Assembly: GCA_937899305.1 (NCBI GenBank)
Contig: CALDJV010000253.1
Span: 1 to 8,871 of the forward strand
DNA length: 8,871 bases
Source: an uncultured Cytophagaceae bacterium
GTDB lineage: Bacteria; Bacteroidota; Bacteroidia; Cytophagales; Microscillaceae
Reading direction: 5' to 3'
The notes beneath the pieces are model-generated. The model ran no database searches. It was given only the letters and a program-made list of their open reading frames with translations, and was not told the DNA's origin. The position numbers and the translations under genes were made by a program. This document shows positions 1-5,790 of this stretch, one piece after another (the stretch's first letter is position 1; each line of letters opens with the position of its first letter).

Positions 1-98
1 ATTTTTTGCGCTCATAGCAGGCTATGGGCAAAACCGATGGCTACAGTTATACTGTGCCGAGCTCTGCCAAAGGCTAAAAAATAACGAAATATCAAGCC
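1..98. repeat. Intergenic hairpin repeat, copy A
   Basis: An imperfect palindrome at about 4-33 has the core CATAGC/GCTATG (13-18 and 21-26) extended by a GC step and a T-run/A-run pair, with a two-base bulge. Downstream, at 82-98, TAACGAAATATCAAGCC closely resembles TAACGAAGTATAACGGCC at 4373-4390, where it also follows an ATAGC...GCTAT hairpin. The two places therefore look like diverged members of one intergenic repeat family. No reading frame of note crosses this stretch. The left edge may lie outside the window. Confidence 0.4.
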
Positions 99-125
99 GA
101 AAAATCACCTCTAAAAATGTGAGTT

Positions 126-133
126 TATTTTTG
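126..133 (+). promoter_or_regulatory. Candidate -7 box for the adaptor gene
   Basis: TATTTTTG fits the Bacteroidota -7 consensus TAnnTTTG and ends 52 nt before the ATG at 186, the same distance seen for the genes starting at 1873 and 4244. No good -33 TTTG is visible about 19 nt upstream, so the assignment rests on the -7 box and its spacing. Confidence 0.45.
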
Positions 134-185
134 AACAATTCCTAATGATCAGTGTAACCTAAAACCTATATTTACTAATTTAAAG

Positions 186-1574
186 ATGGCTAAAAAGAAA
201 AAAAGAAGAAGATCACGGCTTGGTAGAAACATTGTCATTGTCGTGGTATTGATTGTGACAGGATTTGTAGTAGCTCGTGCAGCGGGCTGGATTGGTAAAA
301 AGGAAGTGACCGAAGTTTTTATTGAAAAAGCCAAGAAGGTAACCATTGTTGAGCAAGTAAGCGCATCGGGGAAAATTCAGCCTGAAATTGAGGTGAAAAT
401 CAGTCCAGATGTATCAGGGGAAATAGTAGAAGTGCATGTGCAGGAAGGTGATTCAGTAATCAAGGGGCAATTACTGCTAAAAATCAGACCGGACAACTTA
501 CAAGCTGTATTGGATAATTCCCAAGCAATACTAAGCTCTAGAAATGCCGCTACCGCCCAAGCCAAAGCAGCCTATATGCAACAAAAAGCCAATTATGATC
601 GCCTCAAGCTAGAATATGATCGTAACCAGCGGCTTTACAAACAAAAAGTAATTTCTCAGGCTGATTTTCAGTTGTCAGAGGCCAATTTTAAGGTAGCCAA
701 GCAACAGATGGAGTCCGCCAAACAGAATGTAGAAGCTACCAAATTTAATGCCCAGAGTGCGGCAGCGAATGTAACTCAAAACTTAGATAACCTTTCTCGT
801 ACTTCAGTATATGCACCAGTGAGTGGCACCATTTCTAAGCTAGATGTAGAAACAGGGGAAAAGGTAGTGGGTACCGCTCAAATGGCAGGTACTGAAATGT
901 TACGGATTGCCAATCTGAACAATATGGAAGTGCAGGTAGATGTAAATGAGAATGACATTGTGCGGGTAGAACTAGGAGACACTACTGATATAGAAGTAGA
1001 TGCGTACATTACTCAAAATAAAAAATTTAAAGGAATCGTAACTGAGATTGCCAATACAGCCAACCCAACGGCTTCGGCAGACGCAGTGACAGAATTTAAG
1101 GTGAAAGTTCGGATCTTACAGGAGTCTTACCAGGATTTGATCAAGCAGAAGAAAAGAATGGCACCATTCAGGCCAGGTATGACTGCTTCGGTAGAAATAA
1201 GAACCAATGTGAAAAACGATGTGCTATCAGTGCCACTGGCTTCGGTGACTACCCGCAAGCCTGAAGATAAGAAAAAAAACAAGGGAAGACGAGGCCGAAG
1301 AAACCAAGAGAACACAAGAGCTAAAGAGGCTGAGAAGAAAAAGAAGAAAAAACAAAAACCTCAGGAAGTAGTATTCGTCTACAACGCAAAAACGAATAAA
1401 GTGGTCATTCGCAAGGTAAAAACCGGAATTAGTGATTTTGAGAACATCGAGATTCTGAGTGGACTTAAGGCAAATGAAGAGATAGTAACGGGGCCATTTT
1501 TAGAAGTATCGAAGCGCTTAAAAAATGATCAGTCCGTAAAAAAAACCGCTAAAGATAAAGTCGGTAAGAAGTAA
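186..1574 (+). CDS. MacA/HlyD-family periplasmic adaptor subunit
   Basis: This is a membrane-fusion (adaptor) protein that would bridge an inner-membrane exporter (MacB-type ABC or RND pump) and a TolC-like outer-membrane channel. Residues 1-14 are Lys/Arg-rich and cytoplasmic, followed by one membrane anchor at about 15-34. A split lipoyl domain lies at about 70-101 and 207-245 (APVSGTISKLDVETGEKV). Between them, at about 104-205, is a long Ala/Gln/Lys-rich coiled-coil hairpin. A beta-barrel follows at about 247-340 and a membrane-proximal domain from about 345 to the end. The unusual part is residues 357-392, a Lys/Arg-rich insertion (19 of 36 residues basic) placed where the membrane-proximal domain begins. 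No pump or TolC gene adjoins it: a terminator follows at once and the next gene is unrelated. Substrate is unknown. MacA versus another HlyD subfamily cannot be settled here. Confidence 0.88.
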   Translation: MAKKKKRRRSRLGRNIVIVVVLIVTGFVVARAAGWIGKKEVTEVFIEKAKKVTIVEQVSASGKIQPEIEVKISPDVSGEIVEVHVQEGDSVIKGQLLLKIRPDNLQAVLDNSQAILSSRNAATAQAKAAYMQQKANYDRLKLEYDRNQRLYKQKVISQADFQLSEANFKVAKQQMESAKQNVEATKFNAQSAAANVTQNLDNLSRTSVYAPVSGTISKLDVETGEKVVGTAQMAGTEMLRIANLNNMEVQVDVNENDIVRVELGDTTDIEVDAYITQNKKFKGIVTEIANTANPTASADAVTEFKVKVRILQESYQDLIKQKKRMAPFRPGMTASVEIRTNVKNDVLSVPLASVTTRKPEDKKKNKGRRGRRNQENTRAKEAEKKKKKKQKPQEVVFVYNAKTNKVVIRKVKTGISDFENIEILSGLKANEEIVTGPFLEVSKRLKNDQSVKKTAKDKVGKK

Positions 1575-1598
1575 AACGTTATTTATATAAAATCAAAG

Positions 1599-1636
1599 CA
1601 CCACTTTTTATAGCCAAAAAAAGGTGGTGTTTTTTT
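1599..1636 (+). terminator. Rho-independent terminator after the adaptor gene
   Basis: CACCACTTTTT (1599-1609) pairs with AAAAA...GGTGGTG (right arm ending 1629) with a single-G bulge, and a run of seven T follows. It lies 25 nt after the TAA, so the adaptor transcript probably ends here. Confidence 0.85.
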
Positions 1637-1740
1637 ATGGAATAGGTTTTGAAAAGTTTCGTTTAATCTTGCGATTAAATTGAGTAAATTTGAAACGAGT
1701 TCATGTTATAAATATGGACTTTATTTTTTAATATATTTGT

Positions 1741-1771
1741 TTGGGATAGTCAGGCCCTTATAATATCCCAA
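1741..1771. repeat. Inverted repeat, 8-bp perfect arms
   Basis: TTGGGATA (1741-1748) and TATCCCAA (1764-1771) are exact reverse complements around a 15-nt loop. It lies about 100 nt upstream of the plug-gene ATG. There is no T-run after it, so a terminator is unlikely; it could be a protein-binding site or an RNA hairpin. Confidence 0.4.
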
Positions 1772-1779
1772 TCAAGGCT

Positions 1780-1792
1780 TGACTCCGAGTCA
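1780..1792. promoter_or_regulatory. Operator-like palindrome TGACTCcGAGTCA
   Basis: This 13-bp sequence is a perfect palindrome around a central C. It lies directly upstream of the weak -33 region of the candidate promoter at 1794-1821, a usual position for an activator or repressor site. No regulator is identified; the role is inferred from symmetry and position. Confidence 0.35.
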
Positions 1793-1793
1793 G

Positions 1794-1821
1794 TTCGAAA
1801 GACAGCATTTACCTAAATTTG
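1794..1821 (+). promoter_or_regulatory. Candidate promoter for the plug-like gene
   Basis: TAAATTTG at 1814-1821 matches TAnnTTTG exactly and ends 51 nt before the ATG at 1873. A poor -33 (TTCG, 1794-1797) lies 16 nt upstream. A start of transcription near 1828 would leave almost no leader for an ATG at 1834, which favours translation from 1873. A second TAAATTTG at 1685-1692 could be another promoter but is far from the gene. Confidence 0.5.
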
Positions 1822-1872
1822 TCGGTATGCTAAATGTTACGACTATTTTTTGGCAGATTGTATTGTGAGGAT

Positions 1873-3177
1873 ATGAAGAGACTATTAATTATTTTTTTTG
1901 CAATTGTTTTTACCCGTTGCATTCCAATTCCACCCATTACCAAGGATAAAGTAAAGAAAGTAGTGGATCCTTTCGCACACAAAAAGTTTGTAACCCACGA
2001 TTTTAACTATGAACCTTCCCTAAAATCAGTGATGCTATATCCATTGGGCAATATTACTACCCAAAGCCTGGAGTCGCCGGTAATTTATCTGGGACAAACT
2101 GCCCCATTGATATTGGAATTTGATGATTTGAGCACCAAAAGATCTAGCTTCAGTGCCAAAATTATCCATTGTAATCAAAATTGGAAGATCTCGAGTCTCA
2201 ATGAAATTGAGTTTGTCAATGATCTCAACTTGTTTGAGTTTGATGCCCCCAGGTCTTCTTATAACACGCGCCAAAAGTATTTCCATTATACTTTTCGAAT
2301 ACCTCCAGTAAAAGCGTCAGGTAATTATTTAATCAAGGTATTTAGAAAAGGGCACGAACGAGACCTTGTCCTCATCAGACGCTTTATGGTATATGAGAAA
2401 AAATGGGAAGTAACTGCTGCTGCGGTTGCGTCGGGTAAAAATAACCCTGGACAAACCATTGTTTGTAAGGTACACTATGGAGGAGAAGTGTTGGAGAACC
2501 CGCAAGGTGTAAAAGTACTGATTCGCCAAAACCAACGCTGGGACAATGCCATTTTGCTTACCAAGTTTAACGCGCGGGAACGAGCCAATAAAAATTTGCT
2601 GTATAAAACGGCACTAAATGCCAAGGCATTTCGGGGGGGGAATGAGTTTCGTCGTTTCGATATGAGTAGTTTTCAATTTATTGGGCAACGAATTTACAGT
2701 GCAGAAACCTTAAAATCAGGCAATATGGTTACACTGGAGGTAGATCAGCCTCGAGTGAGCAGAGACTATGTTACAAGGCAAGATTTTAATGGAGGATACA
2801 TTGTACAAGATGAACGTGGTGGAGATGCTAAATTTGCGACCGATTATGCCAACGTAAAATTTACCTTGAAGTGCGACGAGTTAGACGAAAATGTATACGT
2901 GATAGGTAAGTTTAACAATTGGAAAACCTCGCCAGCAAACGAAATGAGTTACAATTTAGATACCCAACAATACGAAGCGACTCTTTTTCTTAAGCAGGGT
3001 ATTTATGATTATATGTATGGGCACAAACCTGATGAAGGGGGCACCTTGTTTTTTCAGCAAATAGAGGGGAGCCACTTCAAGGCACGCAACCAATACGAGG
3101 TGTTTGTATATTATCGCCCAAAAAATGCTCGTACCGATCAATTGGTTGGTTATATTACTTTTGGCTCAGGAGGGTGA
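1873..3177 (+). CDS. Type IX secretion plug-like protein (DUF5103 family)
   Basis: The family is the T9SS plug (formerly DUF5103), a protein that closes the SprA outer-membrane translocon from the periplasmic side when no PorV-cargo complex fills it. I chose the ATG at 1873 (434 aa) over the in-frame ATG at 1834, because the residues from 1873 form a compact export signal and the candidate promoter lies 51 nt upstream. The signal ends in Cys16 preceded by Phe-Thr-Arg, a poor lipobox, so lipoprotein status is doubtful. The N-terminal beta domain holds motifs such as FDDLS, HCNQNWK and DAPRSSYNTRQKYFHY. The C-terminal region, around VYVIGKFNNW and GIYDYMY, looks like an E-set/AMPK glycogen-binding-type Ig fold. 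A run of eight G at 2633-2640 sits inside the frame. No other T9SS gene is nearby, which is usual for this dispersed system. Confidence 0.82.
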   Translation: MKRLLIIFFAIVFTRCIPIPPITKDKVKKVVDPFAHKKFVTHDFNYEPSLKSVMLYPLGNITTQSLESPVIYLGQTAPLILEFDDLSTKRSSFSAKIIHCNQNWKISSLNEIEFVNDLNLFEFDAPRSSYNTRQKYFHYTFRIPPVKASGNYLIKVFRKGHERDLVLIRRFMVYEKKWEVTAAAVASGKNNPGQTIVCKVHYGGEVLENPQGVKVLIRQNQRWDNAILLTKFNARERANKNLLYKTALNAKAFRGGNEFRRFDMSSFQFIGQRIYSAETLKSGNMVTLEVDQPRVSRDYVTRQDFNGGYIVQDERGGDAKFATDYANVKFTLKCDELDENVYVIGKFNNWKTSPANEMSYNLDTQQYEATLFLKQGIYDYMYGHKPDEGGTLFFQQIEGSHFKARNQYEVFVYYRPKNARTDQLVGYITFGSGG

Positions 3178-3189
3178 AAATATACTGAG

Positions 3190-3240
3190 ATGCTTTAGGC
3201 CTGATAAGTTCTAAAAAAATGCAGGCCTAAAGTATTGATT
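3190..3240 (+). terminator. Hairpin between convergent genes, probable terminator
   Basis: CTTTAGGCCTG (3193-3203) and CAGGCCTAAAG (3222-3232) are a perfect 11-bp inverted repeat, extendable to 14 bp with one G-U pair, around an 18-nt loop. It starts 13 nt after the plug-gene stop and is followed by the weak T-rich stretch ATTGATTTT. It may also serve the minus-strand gene ending at 3333, but no T-run follows in that direction. Confidence 0.6.
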
Positions 3241-3332
3241 TTAAGCACATTATTGGTCATAAATGCAACTTCCTATTCGATGACCTACTGAGGTAAAATA
3301 CCTTGAATCAAAAGTCCATCATCAATAATAAA

Positions 3333-4244
3333 TCACTGAGTCACTATAATATCGATATTTTTCACCTGAAAAGACTTATCTACCGCTCGATTGGCTCCCA
3401 GCCATTTCTGAAATTTATCAGGAGCGATTATTTTCAAGCCATCGTTATTTTCTGAAAGAATGGGTTTCTTGAAAGGCTTTTTAGAAAATACCACAAACAC
3501 CCGGTTAAATAACTGAGATTGATTCCCGGTGCTCATCAAGTATTCCATGATTTCGTCGGGAGTAGAGTTTTTGAAATAATCGTAGTGCTTTTCGGAGAAT
3601 AAAGTATATGCCTGATCAGCCTTTACTGGTACTGCATTTTGGTAAGAATCGTGCATATTGGTATAGGGGAAAAGTCGGTAAACTTTGCCTGATTCTTCCA
3701 TAAATATACTCAAATACCCCTTAGAAGCAGTTTTAAAATGCATATAGAGCTCTTCTCCACTTTTGAACTGAGAAGCTTTACATTTATTGAGCTCGTTATT
3801 ACACTTCATTGTAAATACCTCAAAGTCTACTTTCCCTGCTTTGATTTCCCGAGCCGAACCCTTGATCTCGCACATAAGCCAAAGTTCTTGCCCTCCTTTG
3901 GATTTTTTTCGGATCACCCATTCCAATTTACTGGACTTTGTCTTCACCCATTCTCCCTTTACCATCGAATTGGCAATGGTATTCATTTTGGTATTGGTTT
4001 TTACCTTTTCACCCGTTCTTATATTTTCTATGTAGGTACTGGTTCCTTGTACGATTACCCGCCCATAGGCTTGTTCTAAAGCATCAATTTTCGCTTTGTC
4101 AATGGCCAATTTTTTTACCTCGCCGATGCAATAAGCATCATTCAATAAAATTTGAGATTTACCACTTACCGAAATAATCCGTTGGGCTTGGGCGGTATTC
4201 AATATAAGCGATAGTATCAATGATAACAATAGGAAGTTTTTCAT
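3333..4244 (-). CDS. Secreted DUF4384-type protein with LPP20/FlgT-like N-terminus
   Basis: The function is unknown. The protein (303 aa) starts with a clear signal peptide ending AQA|Q at residues 20-21, so it acts in the periplasm or outer membrane. Residues about 30-135 (IDKAKIDALEQAYGRVIVQG, then a hydrophobic strand ending LWLMCEIKGSARE) resemble the helix-plus-strands unit of LPP20 and FlgT N-terminal proteins. Residues about 142-255 match the DUF4384 pattern: a stretch like GEELYMHFKTASKGYLSIF, then KVYRLFPY, then a region around YTLFSEKHYDYF and a final strand FNRVFVVFSKKP. DUF4384 proteins are beta-rich envelope proteins without a known enzyme activity. The gene has its own candidate promoter (4298-4330), and the upstream minus-strand gene has its own terminator, so the two are probably not one operon although both are secreted and share a fold class. 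The family call is from motif memory. Confidence 0.7.
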   Translation of the reverse strand: MKNFLLLSLILSLILNTAQAQRIISVSGKSQILLNDAYCIGEVKKLAIDKAKIDALEQAYGRVIVQGTSTYIENIRTGEKVKTNTKMNTIANSMVKGEWVKTKSSKLEWVIRKKSKGGQELWLMCEIKGSAREIKAGKVDFEVFTMKCNNELNKCKASQFKSGEELYMHFKTASKGYLSIFMEESGKVYRLFPYTNMHDSYQNAVPVKADQAYTLFSEKHYDYFKNSTPDEIMEYLMSTGNQSQLFNRVFVVFSKKPFKKPILSENNDGLKIIAPDKFQKWLGANRAVDKSFQVKNIDIIVTQ

Positions 4245-4297
4245 GGGCTTAGGCTTCTAATGGGATTGACAAGTAAAACGGAAGAAATAAACTAATT

Positions 4298-4330
4298 CAA
4301 ATTTAGTGCAATATCTTGGTGTTAGACAAG
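4298..4330 (-). promoter_or_regulatory. Candidate promoter for the DUF4384-type gene
   Basis: On the minus strand TAAATTTG (4305 down to 4298) matches TAnnTTTG and ends 53 nt before the ATG. CTTG (4330 to 4327) is a fair -33 box, 21 nt upstream. It is the best-formed Bacteroidota promoter in the window. Confidence 0.6.
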
Positions 4331-4333
4331 TTT

Positions 4334-4390
4334 AAAAAATTGGCTAATAGCAGCGCTATTCGCCCTATTTTTTAACGAAGTATAACGGCC
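4334..4390. repeat. Intergenic hairpin repeat, copy B
   Basis: An imperfect palindrome at 4334-4373 pairs A6T with AT6, GGC with GCC and AATAGC with GCTATT around an AGC loop. It is followed by TAACGAAGTATAACGGCC (4373-4390), which matches copy A (82-98) at 14 of 18 aligned positions. Read on the minus strand it ends in six T and could work as a terminator just upstream of the promoter at 4298-4330. Confidence 0.5.
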
Positions 4391-4460
4391 AGAGATCAGC
4401 TAAATGGATTAAGTTATTTTTGTAGTTTTACTAAAGACATTATAAGATAAATAGATACAC

Positions 4461-4495
4461 AAAAAGAGGTTAGATACAAAACGATATCTAACCCC
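4461..4495 (-). terminator. Rho-independent terminator after the LPP20-like gene
   Basis: GGTTAGATA (4468-4476) and TATCTAACC (4485-4493) form a perfect 9-bp stem around an 8-nt loop. Read on the minus strand the stem is followed by TCTTTTTG, a proper T-run. It lies about 75 nt after the stop of the minus-strand gene ending at 4569. Confidence 0.75.
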
Positions 4496-4568
4496 TATAT
4501 TTAGTATGAATTATAAATTAAAGAATATTATTGGTTCAAATTTGTATTGAATAAATATGGTGGTCGTA

Positions 4569-5270
4569 TTAATTGTCCTTTTTCAAATCGTTTACTTCTT
4601 TGTGTACGTCATCTACCTCGTCTTTCAAGGCCTTTTTTACTTCGGCTTCTACTACTGCTTCCGCTTCTTTTTTATTGTAAAAGAGCATGACTTGTACTTC
4701 TATGTTGCCATTTTTCACATCAATGCCTCGGCGACGATTCTTACGACGAATTTCTTCGGTAACTTCACGGTAAATTTTGTAAGTGGGCTCTACCCGACGC
4801 AAACGAGTGATGATGGTATTTTTAGCCGCAGTGACCACCTTGGTCAACGTTTCAGCTTTACTCTTGGTAGTTTGGTTGTTGGCAATAGAGGTTTTGGCGA
4901 TGGCGGTCAGGTTACTTTCCAGTTGTCCAGCCAATTGTAATTTGGCTACTTCCATGGCTTGCATATCGGCGGCAGCTTGCGACCCTGCTACTCCATTACC
5001 AGAAGCCCAAATATAAGTTGCTTTCCCTTCATTATCTTCGGTCAATTGTTTTCTCCAGGAACGATCCAGTAATTTTTGCATTGGTAAAGAACCCGGTAAA
5101 ACTTTCCAACCTGCTTTTTTGAAACGACGAGCTTCTTTACGCGCCATTCTCCCGGCTTTTACTTCGCGTTTTTTTACTCTTAATCTTTTTCTTTGAGCTT
5201 GAACCTGTTGAGTGCTTACCAATAAAGAAAACATAAAAAGTAAAGAGAATAGATAAGTCAATTTCTTCAT
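4569..5270 (-). CDS. Secreted LPP20-like protein, basic N-terminus, function unknown
   Basis: This 233-aa protein has a signal peptide with a likely cut at VQA|Q (25/26). Residues 27-52 are strongly basic (RKRLRVKKREVKAGRMARKE). Residues about 85-200 carry the LPP20-like layout: YIWASGNGVAG, a helix with AxDMQAMEVAKLQLAGQL, a Thr/Ser-rich helical part, the strand VEPTYKIYREV, and a closing strand IEVQVMLFYNKK. From about 201 to the end is a highly charged, probably coiled-coil helix (EAEAVVEAEVKKAL...). LPP20-like proteins are envelope proteins of unknown role, some lipid-anchored; no lipobox Cys is present here. The next gene downstream on the same strand encodes another protein with a similar N-terminal unit. 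No TAnnTTTG box was found upstream, so its promoter is unplaced. Confidence 0.65.
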   Translation of the reverse strand: MKKLTYLFSLLFMFSLLVSTQQVQAQRKRLRVKKREVKAGRMARKEARRFKKAGWKVLPGSLPMQKLLDRSWRKQLTEDNEGKATYIWASGNGVAGSQAAADMQAMEVAKLQLAGQLESNLTAIAKTSIANNQTTKSKAETLTKVVTAAKNTIITRLRRVEPTYKIYREVTEEIRRKNRRRGIDVKNGNIEVQVMLFYNKKEAEAVVEAEVKKALKDEVDDVHKEVNDLKKDN

Positions 5271-5763
5271 TTGTATAAAATTTCAGAGTTAATATGGAAC
5301 AAGTACATCTACTAACTACTCATCATGGAGTGTGTAATTGGAGATAAAGAAATAAGCAATGAGTAAATGATGTTACATTGAATGATTTAATTGGTTACGT
5401 GAGTTTTTATAGAATAACGCCTTCCTGCTTTTCCAGTTTGCTTTTTTATAGTATTGGCATTGAACTATATACATTCTGTTGGTTTATATAGATAAAAATA
5501 AACCACTTTTGTCTGTATTGTCATTACGCACTGCCACCAATAAGTGACTCATTCAGGGAAATTCTACCCATTTTTTTGATGCCCTATTATGAACGATGTC
5601 ATCAGAAAAGAACCAGGACAAGTGTCCATTGATGGACATTGAAAGGAGATTGAATGGACAGCCTCAAAAATAAAAAATAGGCAAAGTGAAGCTTAAATAT
5701 TTGATAGATAAGGGTTTATAAAAGTGGCATATCTCTTGAAAATGGTGATTTTATAAGCGCACA
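5271..5763. other. Divergent intergenic region (493 bp)
   Basis: This stretch separates the minus-strand LPP20-like gene from the plus-strand peptidase gene and must hold both promoters. It is AT-rich and has no credible coding frame. I found no TAnnTTTG -7 box in it in either direction. It contains two TTTTTATAG copies 39 bp apart (5404-5412 and 5443-5451) and the ATGGACA dyad and repeats at 5623-5660. No tRNA or tandem repeat was seen. Confidence 0.6.
5623..5660. promoter_or_regulatory. Operator-like cluster of TGTCCAT/ATGGACA half-sites
   Basis: TGTCCAT (5623-5629) and ATGGACA (5632-5638) form a perfect 7-bp dyad with a 2-bp gap. A third half-site, ATGGACA at 5654-5660, repeats the second one 22 bp on, about two helical turns. 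The shared context is ATTGATGGACA versus ATTGAATGGACA. The cluster lies about 130-170 bp upstream of the peptidase ATG. The binding protein is unknown. Confidence 0.45.
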
Positions 5764-5790
5764 ATGATTCACCTTAAACATTTAGGAGCA

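Noticed and set aside
3738..4177. Overlapping plus-strand open frames inside the DUF4384-type gene
   Set aside because: They are antisense shadows; the minus-strand protein has a signal peptide, domain motifs and a good promoter.
4415..4422. Plus-strand TATTTTTG (-7-like) followed by the hairpin at 4468-4493, suggesting a small RNA
   Set aside because: No -33 box is visible, and the hairpin is fully explained as a minus-strand terminator with its T-run on that strand. Only RNA-seq could revive this.
4531..4545. GGTTCAAAT, resembling a tRNA T-loop
   Set aside because: No flanking stems, acceptor arm or anticodon arm can be built around it.
4557..4940. Plus-strand open frame of 127 codons
   Set aside because: It lies antisense within the secreted LPP20-like gene, its translation is Phe/Tyr/Val-rich without a recognisable domain, and the minus-strand frame has a proper signal peptide and terminator.
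3333..5270. A defence or secretion operon formed by the two secreted proteins
   Set aside because: No nuclease, NTPase, protease or membrane effector accompanies them on the strand, and a terminator and a promoter lie between the two genes.
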